Origin: CAYGDP01 sp964348665
GTDB taxonomy: Bacteria; Verrucomicrobiota; Verrucomicrobiia; Palsa-1439; CAYGDP01
DNA length: 64,000 bases
Assembly: GCA_964348665.1 (NCBI GenBank)
Contig: CAYGDP010000008.1
Span: 1 to 64,000, forward strand
Direction: 5' to 3'
Positions 1-8,638 of this stretch are shown in pieces. The position numbers were made by a program, and so were the translations under genes. Position 1 is the stretch's first letter; each line of letters starts with the position of its first letter. Under the pieces are notes generated by a model that did not search any database, had not been told where the DNA came from, and saw nothing but the letters and a program-made list of their open reading frames with translations.

Positions 1-282
1 ACCGGCCAGGCCTTGGTATGTTTTGTCACGCCCAAAACAGGCAAGCTGGCGGATGACGGCCTCAAGAGCGAATTGATTGCCGCCATCGCCAAAGACATCG
101 GGACATTTGCCAAGCCCAAGCCAGCCGACATCCGGTTCACCGACACGCTGCCCAAGACCCGTAGCGGCAAAATCATGCGGCGCTTGTTGAAAGAACTCGC
201 CACTGGCGGTGAAGTCAAAGGCGACACGACGACATTGGAAGACTTCACCGTGCTGGCCAAGCTGCGCGAGAGTGAGGAATGA
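1..282 (+). CDS. acs: Acetyl-CoA synthetase, C-terminal fragment (5' end outside window)
   Basis: The frame is open from base 1 and ends at TGA 280-282, giving the last 93 residues of an AMP-forming acetyl-CoA synthetase, which activates acetate to acetyl-CoA. The C-terminal domain signature PKTRSGKIMRR is present. The Lys of SGK (bases 169-171) is the conserved residue needed for adenylation and is acetylated in the enteric enzyme (family knowledge). The acetate-transport pair DUF485/actP lies about 0.9 kb downstream on the same strand, which supports acetate rather than propionate as substrate. A related acyl-CoA synthetase cannot be fully excluded from the C-terminus alone. Confidence 0.88.
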   Translation, partial: TGQALVCFVTPKTGKLADDGLKSELIAAIAKDIGTFAKPKPADIRFTDTLPKTRSGKIMRRLLKELATGGEVKGDTTTLEDFTVLAKLRESEE

Positions 283-343
283 GCAGGGCTCGTTGAAACG
301 TAATTCGTTAAATGGTTTCCAAATCCGGAAATAAGCCATATCT

Positions 344-590
344 AGCCCCATCGGGGCGAAAGCCGATAGCCCAGGGCGTAAGCCCTGGGTTCAAGAGAAA
401 ACAACAGAAAGCCCTGAAAGGGCGGCAGAATTCTTCTGCCGCTCCGTTGGGGCTTTGGAGATTCTGCTCGGATTCCCAGGGCTTACGCCCTGGGCTATTC
501 TCTCTCGCCCTTCCAGGGCTTGTTTATTTTCCTTCCATTTAACCCAGCCCTTTGGGCTGGGCTATCCTATTGTGCCCCGTTGGGGCTTCG
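344..590. repeat. Cluster of short palindromic intergenic repeats
   Basis: The 405-bp stretch between acs and the next gene holds no convincing gene. It carries several GC-rich palindromes. AGCCCAGGGCGTAAGCCCTGGG at 368-389 recurs inverted at 475-496. A CAGCCC...GGGCTG hairpin lies at 545-560 and a GCCCCGTTGGGGC palindrome at 574-586. An open frame at 312-542 is just these repeats read through and has no protein-like features. The arrangement resembles REP-type dispersed palindromes. Confidence 0.75.
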
Positions 591-675
591 ATAATCGTCA
601 TTCTATTCTGCGAGATTCAATAGGACTAGATTGAGATCCCGGCGGTTAAGTCATAGTAAGAAACTGTCCGTGTGA

Positions 676-712
676 GTTCAGGTCCCGTTATCTGGAAACC
701 TGAACTTTTTTT
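676..712 (+). terminator. Strong intrinsic terminator
   Basis: A perfect 8-bp stem, GTTCAGGT (676-683) with ACCTGAAC (698-705), encloses a 14-nt loop and is followed by seven T residues (706-712). On the minus strand there is no T tract, so it works only for plus-strand transcription. No plus-strand gene ends nearby: acs stops about 400 bp upstream. It overlaps the 3' end of the convergent acetyltransferase gene. It could terminate acs read-through or a small RNA. Confidence 0.7.
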
Positions 713-1008
713 GCTGGCGCGAAAGGAAATTCCCCTACCCCGACCAGCGATTGATACTGAGGAAAACGAGTGAGGAAATCGTCGCGGATGAAGGGGCAAC
801 TCGGTATGACTCGATACCGATGGCGGCGGGCGTAGTCGAACGCAGCGATGAGGATGCGGGCGGCGTGGCCGCGGTTGCGAAAGGGATCAGGAACGTAGAT
901 GTGATAGAAGTCCAATGTTTTGCCACGCTTCGCATACATGAGGTTGGCCTCGTACGCGCCGAGCTTCAAGCTGAACCGGTGGTGTCTTTTGTCATGGCGA
1001 ATTTTCAT
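688..1008 (-). CDS. NATD1-like GNAT acetyltransferase
   Basis: This is a 106-residue protein of the short GCN5-related acetyltransferase family (YjdJ/NATD1 type). The acetyl-CoA loop is seen as YVPDPFRNRGHAARIL (about residues 38-53), matching the R-x-x-G-x-A pattern. It is followed by the family's HRYRVIPSCPFIRDDF block, in which a Cys-Pro-Phe sequence is conserved. Start ATG at 1008 has AGGA seven bases upstream. It is a single gene, convergent with the acetate cluster, and its last codons overlap the plus-strand terminator. Substrate unknown. Confidence 0.85.
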   Translation of the reverse strand: MKIRHDKRHHRFSLKLGAYEANLMYAKRGKTLDFYHIYVPDPFRNRGHAARILIAAFDYARRHRYRVIPSCPFIRDDFLTRFPQYQSLVGVGEFPFAPAKKVQVSR

Positions 1009-1165
1009 AGGCGATTCCTCATTTAAATCTGTTACGACCGACCTTATCGCGTCCTCGAATTCTTTGCCATATCATTGTCCGATTCCCGGCGTGTATTCTG
1101 TCTGCCGTAGTTATTATTCTTCCGCGCTTTACTTTCACAAGACATTCCGCCATTCTCCCGCGCCA

Positions 1166-1603
1166 ATGAGCGAGAATCCGTTGAAGAAAGAGCCGGTGGA
1201 TCCCACGCCGGAAATTGGCGCAGAAACCGACGTGGCGCGGTTGGGCGAGGAGCGGCCGAAGCCCGCACACGAGCAGACTGCGGATGAAGACGTGGACGTG
1301 GTGGATTGGGATCGCGTGGCGGCGACCGACGAGTTCAAGTCGTTACTTGCCGCCAAGGCGCGCTTCATTGTGCCCGCGACGATATTTTTCATCGTCTATT
1401 ATTTTGCGCTGCCGGTGTTGGTCGGGTATGCGCCGGAGTTGATGCAAAGGAAAGCCATCGGCAAAGTCAACTGGGCGTATCTCTTCGCTATGTCGCAGTT
1501 TTTTATGGCATGGATTTTAGCAGGGCTCTATCTTCGCGCTGCAGGCAATTTTGACAAGAAGGCAAAGGACATCGCCGACAAGGCCAGCAAAGGAGGCAAA
1601 TAA
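1166..1603 (+). CDS. DUF485 inner-membrane protein (YjcH-like), partner of ActP
   Basis: From ATG 1166 this encodes 145 residues: an acidic N-terminal tail of about 65 residues, then two predicted membrane segments (IVPATIFFIVYYFALPVLVG and YLFAMSQFFMAWILAGLYL) and a basic C-terminus. This is the DUF485 pattern, though the N-terminal tail is longer than in E. coli YjcH. The stop TAA is immediately followed by the ATG of actP, so the two are translationally coupled. DUF485 proteins almost always precede ActP-type symporters. Longer upstream starts in this frame run into the region antisense to the acetyltransferase and are unlikely. Confidence 0.85.
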   Translation: MSENPLKKEPVDPTPEIGAETDVARLGEERPKPAHEQTADEDVDVVDWDRVAATDEFKSLLAAKARFIVPATIFFIVYYFALPVLVGYAPELMQRKAIGKVNWAYLFAMSQFFMAWILAGLYLRAAGNFDKKAKDIADKASKGGK

Positions 1604-3256
1604 ATGGCGCTGGCAATGTTTTTGGTCTTCATTGCGATCACGCTGGTCATTACGTATTGGTCGGCGCGCAAGTCGAGTGGAGCGAGCGCCTATTTTGCCG
1701 CGGGCCGACAAATTACTGGGTGGCAAAACGGGCTGGCGGTGGCGGGCGATTACATGAGCGCGGCGAGTTTCCTGGGCATCGCCGGGATGATTGCATTTTT
1801 CGGTTACGATGGGTTTATGTATTCGGTCGGCTGGTTGGTTGCTTATCTCACCGTACTGCTCATCGTAGCCGAGCCGCTTCGTAACGCGGGCAAATACACG
1901 ATGGCGGATGTGTTGGCATACCGGCTTAGCCCTCGACCGGTGCGCGCGATGGCATCGCTCTCGACGCTGACCGTCTCGACGTTTTACATGATCGCGCAGA
2001 TGGTCGGTGCGGGATCGGTGGTGTCGCTGCTGCTCGGGCTCAATTTCAATGTGGCAGTCATCAGCGTCGGGCTATTGATGATCATCTATGTCGTCTTCGG
2101 CGGGATGCTGGCGACAACGTGGGTGCAAATTATCAAGGCAGTATTGTTGATGACCGGCACGATTTTGTTAAGTGTGATGGTGCTCGGTCACTTCGATTTC
2201 AGTTTTGCTGCGTTCTTCGACGCGATCGCCCAGGTGACATCGCACGCCGTCAAAGATGGTGCTGTGACTACAGTGACACAGGACTTTATGCAGTCAGGCT
2301 GGAAATACAAAGGCTCCCTCGGCGCGCTGGAATTGATATCACTTGGCATGGCACTCATATTTGGCACGGCAGGATTGCCGCATATCCTCGTGCGGTTTTA
2401 TACCGTGCCCGACGCCAAGACCGCGAGGATCAGTGTCGTCTGGGCGATGGTGATCATTGGCTTGTTCTACATCATGACAACGTTCCTTGGCTTTGGAGCC
2501 GCGACCATAGTCGGAAAAGACAATATCGGTGTAGTACTAAAAGACAAAGCCGCGGAAGAATTCATTGCCAAGAGTGGAGACAAAGCGCCGCTGTTTCGCG
2601 CGCAACTGGAGCAGAGCGGCCAGATTATCAAGCCGAACAACAACCTTGCGGCGCCCTTGCTAGCAAAAAAACTGGGTGGCGACCTTTTCTTCGCATTCAT
2701 CAGTGCGGTAGCATTTGCGACGATCCTCGCCGTGGTGGCAGGACTGACAATCAGCGCCAGCACCAGTTTCGCGCACGATTTCTGGACAAATGTCATTCAC
2801 CGTGGCACCGAGCGCAGTCCCGGCGAGGAGGTGCGCGTCGCGCGAGTAACGGCGTTTGTTGTCGGCGCTGCGGCGATGTTCATTGCCATCGTCCTAGGCC
2901 CGACAGCCAACGTGGCTTTTTTGGTCGCGCTGGCGTTTGCCGTTGCGGCGTCGGCTAATCTGCCGGCAATTGTATTCTCGATTTTCTGGCGACGCTTCAA
3001 TACGCTCGGAGCCGTAATGGGATTGGCCACCGGGCTGGCGAGTTCGATTGCGTTAATTCTAATCGGACCCAATGGCTTACTGGCCAAACCGGTTTTCCCG
3101 CTTGAAAACCCTGGCATTGTGAGCATCCCGCTTGGCTTTCTCGGCGCGATCGTCGGGACATTGATCAGCCGTGAACCCCACGCCGAGGCGAAGTTCAATG
3201 AATTGGTGGTGCGCGCCAACACGGGGTTGGGCGCCGAGAAAGCCACGCCCCATTAG
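1604..3256 (+). CDS. actP: Cation/acetate symporter of the SSS family
   Basis: This 550-residue multi-pass membrane protein of the sodium:solute symporter family has the typical SSS start (sorting of TM1-TM2 with GRQITGWQNGLAVAGDYMSAASFLG) and about 13 hydrophobic segments. GTAGLPHILVRFYTVPDAKTAR is the SSS signature loop seen in ActP. A hydrophilic insert of about 50 residues (K-D-N-I-G to N-N-L-A-A-P) lies between two membrane helices, as in ActP. It follows the DUF485 gene without a gap and lies downstream of acs, so import of acetate or other short carboxylates is the likely role. Confidence 0.9.
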   Translation: MALAMFLVFIAITLVITYWSARKSSGASAYFAAGRQITGWQNGLAVAGDYMSAASFLGIAGMIAFFGYDGFMYSVGWLVAYLTVLLIVAEPLRNAGKYTMADVLAYRLSPRPVRAMASLSTLTVSTFYMIAQMVGAGSVVSLLLGLNFNVAVISVGLLMIIYVVFGGMLATTWVQIIKAVLLMTGTILLSVMVLGHFDFSFAAFFDAIAQVTSHAVKDGAVTTVTQDFMQSGWKYKGSLGALELISLGMALIFGTAGLPHILVRFYTVPDAKTARISVVWAMVIIGLFYIMTTFLGFGAATIVGKDNIGVVLKDKAAEEFIAKSGDKAPLFRAQLEQSGQIIKPNNNLAAPLLAKKLGGDLFFAFISAVAFATILAVVAGLTISASTSFAHDFWTNVIHRGTERSPGEEVRVARVTAFVVGAAAMFIAIVLGPTANVAFLVALAFAVAASANLPAIVFSIFWRRFNTLGAVMGLATGLASSIALILIGPNGLLAKPVFPLENPGIVSIPLGFLGAIVGTLISREPHAEAKFNELVVRANTGLGAEKATPH

Positions 3257-3265
3257 GATGGCGCG

Positions 3266-5659
3266 ATGGATACGGCCAGTGAGACAGCGATCCTCGGCAA
3301 ACGATATTTTCCGTGGATAGGACTTTTGCTTGCCGGGTTGGTGGCATATCACAATGGTTTTGGGGGGCCGTTCCTCTGGGACGATTACGATTCAGTTGTG
3401 GAGAACCCGCACATTCGACAGCTCTGGCCATTTTGGGAAACATGGCAGTCGGATTCAGGACCTACAGCGGGGCGCCCGATTTCTGCATTTTCGTTCGCGC
3501 TCAACTATGCAATGGGCGCACTAGATCCTCGCGGCTATCATGCCGTCAACATCGGTCTGCACCTTATAGCTGGTTTGTTGGCGTTCGCGCTGGTGCGACG
3601 AACATTGCAAAGTCCCCGCCTTCGCGAACGTGTTGGGGCAAGATCGACCAGCCTGGCGTTTGCCGTTGCATTGGTATGGATGGTTCACCCGTTGCAAACC
3701 GAGGGCGTGAACTACATCACACAGCGGACGGAATTACTGATGGGCGTTTTTTTTCTGACAACGCTCTACTGCGTCGCGCGTTCGATGGAATCCGCGTCGC
3801 CTTGGAAATGGGATGCGCTTGCGATAGCGTCATGCGCGTCCGGAATGGCGAGCAAAGAGGTGATGGTCAGCGCGCCGCTCATGGCATTTCTCTATCACCG
3901 AATATTTTGGGCAAAAACTTGGCGGGACGCGGTTCATGGGCGCTGGCAAATCCATGGGGGATTGGCGATGACTTGGGGATTGTTATTGTTCCTGGTGTTA
4001 CCGGGTCATCATCGCGAAGTCGCTGGGTTTTCGCTGGAAAATTTGTCATCGTGGCAATACTTGATGACGGAATCCGGGGTGATACTGCATTATTTGCGGC
4101 TCGCATTCTGGCCGGGTCCGTTGGTGCTGGATTACGCGGATTGGCCGGTGGCCCAAAGCTTGGCGGATGTCACCCTGCCGATGACATTGATGGTTGGTTT
4201 GGTTGCGGCAACAGTCTGGGCGGTTTGGCGAGCATCTCCGTGGGGATTTCTCGGCGCATTTTTTTTCTTTGTCCTTGCGCCGACTTCCAGCGTCTTGCCA
4301 CTACAAACTGAAGTGGCAGCGGAACGACGGATGTATTTGCCGTTGATCGCCCTGATCGCTGGAACATTCGTGGGTGGCTATGTCTGGTTATGCAATCGCA
4401 GACCGCACGTGGACAGCCGGGTGGGATGGATCTTAACGATCGTTGTTGTCATCGTACTGGGATGGTTGACGGTCGAGCGCAATCAAGAGTATCAATCCGA
4501 CATTGTCATTTGGTCGGACACGATCCAAAAGCGGCCTCAAAATGCGCGTGCCCACAACAATCTCGGTTTCGCATTTGCTCAAGCCGAGAACTATCACAAA
4601 GCAATCAGCAGCTATGAAATGGCGCTCCAATTGGTTCCTGATTACCCATTGGCACTCTCCAATCTTGGCACGGCACTCTTGAAGCTCGAAAAAACAGATG
4701 AAGCTATTCCCCGCTTTCAAACGGCTTTGCAATTGAATCCGAACCATCCACCGTCACATTGCGGACTGGGAATCGCCTTGTTCCGGCAAGGTCGAATCAA
4801 AGAAGCAATCTCGCACTATCAACAAGCGCTCCAGGTTCGCCCGAATTATGCAATTGCCCGAACCAATCTTGGCGTCGCGCTCGCGAGTCAGGGGCAATTG
4901 GACGAGGCGATGGATGAATACCGCCAGGTATTACGACTGGATCCGATGAATTCTCAAGCACTCTATAATCTTGGCAACGCACTCTTAAAACTCGGGAAGC
5001 TTGAGGAAGCGGTTCTCTGTTACCAACAATCCTTGTCTAGCAATCCCTCCGATGCCACCACGCTTTACAATTATGCGCAAACACTCGCGCAACTGGGTCG
5101 TGCGGATGACGCGGCGCGCGCGTACCGCGATGCTATCCGTGTTCGTCCTGACTTTACCGATGCGCACAATAATCTGGCCAATCTCCTGTTTCGACGGGGC
5201 GATTTCTCCGGCGCCAGCAAACATTTTGCGGAAGTGGTTCGGCTACGCCCCGATACCATGGCAGCGCAGATGAATTTAGGCTTGGCGCTCTATCAGCTGG
5301 GAGAGTTTGAACGCGCCGCGACACAATTCTCTGCTGTCCTCCAACGGCGACCGGATTTGCCGGATGCGCATTACAATTTAGCCACCACGATGCGGCGGCT
5401 GGGGAAACAGTCGGATGCCATCGCCGAATACCTGGCCGCGCTTCGATTGCGCCCCGATTGGCCGGAAGCCCTCGACACACTTTCCTCTGCCTACGCAGAA
5501 TCCGGACAATGGCCGGACGCAATCCAAGCGGCAGAACGAGCGCTGACGCTCGCACGTGCCGCTGGAAAGACGGAACTCGCTGCTACTACGGAAAAAAAGC
5601 TGAACACCTATCGCGAACAGAAATTACCCGAACCAACCGCCCATCAACCGAAACCATGA
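3266..5659 (+). CDS. TMTC-like membrane protein with 10 TPR repeats
   Basis: This 797-residue protein has two halves. Residues 1-420 form a polytopic membrane region with the acidic loop motif WDDYDSVVENPHI after TM1, as in GT-C glycosyltransferases and TMTC/DUF1736 proteins. Conserved blocks such as HPLQTEGVNYITQRTELL and APTSSVLPLQTEVAAERRMY are also present. Residues about 425-790 carry ten consecutive TPR motifs (NNLG...A...Y..AL...P). In eukaryotes the TMTC proteins transfer O-mannose (family knowledge). The bacterial role is unknown, and lipid-linked sugar transfer to an exported protein is only inference. It starts 9 bp after actP and overlaps the next paralogue by ATGA. Confidence 0.8.
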   Translation: MDTASETAILGKRYFPWIGLLLAGLVAYHNGFGGPFLWDDYDSVVENPHIRQLWPFWETWQSDSGPTAGRPISAFSFALNYAMGALDPRGYHAVNIGLHLIAGLLAFALVRRTLQSPRLRERVGARSTSLAFAVALVWMVHPLQTEGVNYITQRTELLMGVFFLTTLYCVARSMESASPWKWDALAIASCASGMASKEVMVSAPLMAFLYHRIFWAKTWRDAVHGRWQIHGGLAMTWGLLLFLVLPGHHREVAGFSLENLSSWQYLMTESGVILHYLRLAFWPGPLVLDYADWPVAQSLADVTLPMTLMVGLVAATVWAVWRASPWGFLGAFFFFVLAPTSSVLPLQTEVAAERRMYLPLIALIAGTFVGGYVWLCNRRPHVDSRVGWILTIVVVIVLGWLTVERNQEYQSDIVIWSDTIQKRPQNARAHNNLGFAFAQAENYHKAISSYEMALQLVPDYPLALSNLGTALLKLEKTDEAIPRFQTALQLNPNHPPSHCGLGIALFRQGRIKEAISHYQQALQVRPNYAIARTNLGVALASQGQLDEAMDEYRQVLRLDPMNSQALYNLGNALLKLGKLEEAVLCYQQSLSSNPSDATTLYNYAQTLAQLGRADDAARAYRDAIRVRPDFTDAHNNLANLLFRRGDFSGASKHFAEVVRLRPDTMAAQMNLGLALYQLGEFERAATQFSAVLQRRPDLPDAHYNLATTMRRLGKQSDAIAEYLAALRLRPDWPEALDTLSSAYAESGQWPDAIQAAERALTLARAAGKTELAATTEKKLNTYREQKLPEPTAHQPKP

Positions 5660-7497
5660 GCAATCAACCATCCGTTCGACGGCCGGAACAATTGTTCGCC
5701 TTGATTCTTGTATTGGCGGGATTTGCTGCGTATCAAAACAGCTTTCTCGGCGAATTTATTTTTGATGACAAGGAAGTCATCGAGCGGAATCCCAACATTG
5801 GCCGGCTCTGGCCGCCGTGGGAAGCGGGCAAAACGGACCATGGCCCGGTTGCTGGCCGCCCCGTTGCCGCGTTCAGTTTCGCCCTCAACTATTTGATCAG
5901 CGGGAACGATGTGCGTGGCTATCATTTCGTCAATCTAGCGTTGCATCTAGCGAATAGTTTGTTGGTGTTCGCGCTCGTCCGACTCACCTTGAAAACTCCG
6001 AGGTTGGCGCGTGAGCATGGCAACGCGAGTGGCGGATTAGCATTCGCAGTCGCGTTGCTTTGGTCGGTGCACCCGTTATTGACCGAGAGCGTCAGCTACA
6101 TCAGCCAACGAACTGAATTGTTGATGGGGGTTTTTTATCTGGCAACAATCGTTTGCGTTGCGCGCGCCGCGGAGCCCGGTTCCGCAATAAAATGGCAATG
6201 GATCGGGATTCTGGCGTGCGCGCTGGGCATGGCCAGCAAGGAAGTTATGGTTACAGCGCCGTTGATGGCGATGCTCTACGACCGCATTTTTCTGGCAGAA
6301 TCATGGAAAGCAATATGGAACGCGCGCAAGCGATTTTACGGCGGGTTGATGGCGACATGGCTGATAACCATGATACTGCTCCTACCCGGCCATCATCGCG
6401 CGGTGGCTGGTCTTGGCTTTGAAGGAGTAACACCATGGCAATATGCAATGACACAAAGCGGAGTGCTTTTGCATTATGTCCGGTTGGCGTTTTGGCCAGC
6501 TCCGCTGCTGGCGGATTATCATCATTGGCCACTGGCAAAAGGTTTCACCGATGTGGCTTTGCCAATTTGTCTCGTGATTGCTCTGGTTGGTGTAACGGTC
6601 TTGGCGATCCGGCGCGGGTCGGTTTGGGGATTTATCGGGGCATGGTTTTTTCTGATCCTGGCGCCCACTTCCAGTCTGTTGCCGCTGGTCACTGAAATTG
6701 CCGCGGAACGACGGATGTATTTGCCGTTGATCGCAATTGTGGCGGCGGTAGTGATTATCGTTTGGCACTGGGCGGGACGATTGCCGAGGCGTGGCAAATT
6801 CTTGATTTCCGTCAGCACAGGCATCCTCGCGCTGATATTGCTCGTCCTTTCCCGCCACCGAAATGAGGTGTATCGCAATGACTTAGCCTTGTGGAAGGAT
6901 GTGTTGAAACATCAACCGCAAAATGCCCGCGCCCGGTATAATCTGGGCGTGGAATTCATGAACAGAGGTCGCCTCGACGAAGCCTCGCGGGAATATCAAG
7001 AAGCGATCCGCGCGAACCCCAACTTCGCCCAACCGTACTTGAATCTTGGCTATATCATGGATGTACAAGGCCGGTCCAACGACGCCTTAGATCTTTATCA
7101 AAAAGCCCTCCGAGCCAGCCCGAACTTGCCCGAAGCACATTCGAATCTGGCTCGATTGTTGGATCGGTCCGGCCGAATGGACGATGCCATTGCCCACTAC
7201 ACCCAAGCGGCGCGTTTTTCGCCCCGCGACGCATCCTCCCATTTCGACCTCGCTCACGCACTCGAAAGGAGGGGACGCGCTCAAGAGGCATTTCAACATT
7301 ATACCGAAACGCTCCGGATCGATCCCCATCACGCTCGAGCCCATAATAATCTTGGTGCTCTCCTCTTGCAGGCTGGAAAACTGGACGATGCCATTGTTCA
7401 TTTCGAAGCTGCCCTGCGAGTCCAAGCCAACCTTGCCCCTGCGCGAGCCAATCTAGCCCTCGCCTTGGAAGCTAGGAAAAAAAATCGCCAACCTTGA
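5656..7497 (+). CDS. Second TMTC-like membrane/TPR protein (paralogue)
   Basis: From ATG 5656 (ATGA overlap with the previous stop) this encodes 613 residues, clearly paralogous to the preceding gene. It shares the acidic loop (FDDKEVIERNPNI), the HPLLTESVSYISQRTELLMG block and the APTSSLLPLVTEIAAERRMY block. Residues 1-420 are membrane-embedded and about 422-613 carry six TPR repeats, four fewer than its partner. The reading frame continues upstream of 5656, but that part overlaps the first gene and is not family-like. The coupled arrangement suggests the two act together or are a recent duplication that diverged in TPR number. Confidence 0.8.
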   Translation: MSNQPSVRRPEQLFALILVLAGFAAYQNSFLGEFIFDDKEVIERNPNIGRLWPPWEAGKTDHGPVAGRPVAAFSFALNYLISGNDVRGYHFVNLALHLANSLLVFALVRLTLKTPRLAREHGNASGGLAFAVALLWSVHPLLTESVSYISQRTELLMGVFYLATIVCVARAAEPGSAIKWQWIGILACALGMASKEVMVTAPLMAMLYDRIFLAESWKAIWNARKRFYGGLMATWLITMILLLPGHHRAVAGLGFEGVTPWQYAMTQSGVLLHYVRLAFWPAPLLADYHHWPLAKGFTDVALPICLVIALVGVTVLAIRRGSVWGFIGAWFFLILAPTSSLLPLVTEIAAERRMYLPLIAIVAAVVIIVWHWAGRLPRRGKFLISVSTGILALILLVLSRHRNEVYRNDLALWKDVLKHQPQNARARYNLGVEFMNRGRLDEASREYQEAIRANPNFAQPYLNLGYIMDVQGRSNDALDLYQKALRASPNLPEAHSNLARLLDRSGRMDDAIAHYTQAARFSPRDASSHFDLAHALERRGRAQEAFQHYTETLRIDPHHARAHNNLGALLLQAGKLDDAIVHFEAALRVQANLAPARANLALALEARKKNRQP

Positions 7498-7499
7498 GG

Positions 7500-7527
7500 T
7501 TGAAAAATCCGCGCAGTCCGCTACACT
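7500..7527 (+). promoter_or_regulatory. Promoter of leuB, leaderless layout
   Basis: TTGAAA (7500-7505), a 16-bp spacer and TACACT (7522-7527) resemble sigma-70 elements. Only ten bases separate the -10 from the ATG at 7538, and no Shine-Dalgarno sequence is visible, so the transcript would start at or within a few bases of the start codon. Confidence 0.5.
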
Positions 7528-7537
7528 CGCCCCTCCT

Positions 7538-8617
7538 ATGAAAACCTACGATATCGCAGTAATGGCCGGCGACGGCACCGGTCCTGAAGTCATCCGGGAA
7601 GGCAAAAAAGTCGCGGACGCCGCGTCGAAAAAATTCGGGTTCGCAATCAACTGGCACGACTATGATCTCGGCGGCAATCGCTATCTCAAGACCGGCGAGA
7701 TATTGCCCGATTCCGTGCTGGCCGAACTGCGCAAGTTCAAAGCCATTTACCTCGGCGCCATCGGTCATCCCGACGTGAAACCCGGCATCCTCGAAAAAGG
7801 ATTGCTCCTTCGCACCCGGTTCGAGCTGGAACAATACATCAATCTACGCCCCGTCAAACTCTACGACGCGCGCTATTGCCCATTAAAGGATAAGACGCCC
7901 GATCAGATTGACTTCGTCGTCGTTCGCGAAAACAACGAAGGCCTCTACACTGGCAGCGGCGGTTTCGTTTTCAAGGGTACATCGAACGAAATCGCCGTGC
8001 AGGAAAGCATCAACACCCGCCGCGGCGTCGAACGCTGCTTGCGCTACGCCTTCGAGTACACCCGCAAACGGAACAAAAATAAGAAACTGACCCTCTGCGG
8101 CAAGACCAACGTTCTCACCTACGCCTTCGATCTTTGGGAACGCGCGTTCCACGAGATCGGCGCGAAAGATTTCACCGATATCAAGCGCGATTACGCCCAC
8201 GTGGATGCCACGACCATGTGGATGGTAAAAAATCCCGAATGGTTCGACGTGATCGTTACCGACAACATGTTTGGCGACATCATTACCGACCTCGGCGCGA
8301 TGATCCAAGGCGGCATGGGCATCGCCGCCGGCGGCAACATCAATCCGCAAGGCACCAGCATGTTCGAGCCGATTGGTGGCAGCGCGCCAAAATACACGGG
8401 CAAAAACGTCATCAACCCGCTCGCCGCCATCTGCGCGGGTGGCATGATGCTGGATTTCCTGGGAGACCGCGAATCCGCGGAGGCGCTTAATAAAGCCGCC
8501 GCCGCCATCGAAGCCGCGGTGATCAAAGTTGTCCGCGAAAAACTCAAAGACTTAGCGGCGACAAGAATGGGATATTCGACCAGTGAGGTCGGCGATTTGG
8601 TCGCGACAGCAATCTAG
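7538..8617 (+). CDS. leuB: 3-isopropylmalate dehydrogenase (beta-decarboxylating dehydrogenase family)
   Basis: This 359-residue protein of the isocitrate/isopropylmalate dehydrogenase family is of normal length. The NAD-linked enzyme oxidises and decarboxylates 3-isopropylmalate in leucine synthesis. Visible signatures are GDGTGPEVI at the N-terminus, the substrate-binding arginines in LLLRTRFELEQYINLRP, VVRENNEGLYTG, the catalytic Lys in GKTNVL, the metal-binding aspartates in DNMFGDIITDLG, and EPIGGSAPKYTGKNVINP near the nucleotide site. The loop between the arginines favours isopropylmalate or tartrate-type substrates over isocitrate. It stands alone, 40 bp after the TPR gene, with its own likely promoter. 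A tartrate/homoisocitrate role is the main alternative. Confidence 0.85.
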   Translation: MKTYDIAVMAGDGTGPEVIREGKKVADAASKKFGFAINWHDYDLGGNRYLKTGEILPDSVLAELRKFKAIYLGAIGHPDVKPGILEKGLLLRTRFELEQYINLRPVKLYDARYCPLKDKTPDQIDFVVVRENNEGLYTGSGGFVFKGTSNEIAVQESINTRRGVERCLRYAFEYTRKRNKNKKLTLCGKTNVLTYAFDLWERAFHEIGAKDFTDIKRDYAHVDATTMWMVKNPEWFDVIVTDNMFGDIITDLGAMIQGGMGIAAGGNINPQGTSMFEPIGGSAPKYTGKNVINPLAAICAGGMMLDFLGDRESAEALNKAAAAIEAAVIKVVREKLKDLAATRMGYSTSEVGDLVATAI

Positions 8618-8638
8618 CGTCGTGTTCCTTAGGGAATC

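Noticed and set aside
312..542. 76-codon open frame before the first acetyltransferase
   Set aside because: It is palindromic repeat DNA read through; no ribosome site and no protein-like composition.
650..712. Possible tRNA (GAGTTCAGGTCCC resembles a T-loop arm)
   Set aside because: The stretch forms a terminator hairpin with a T tract; no acceptor stem or anticodon arm can be drawn.
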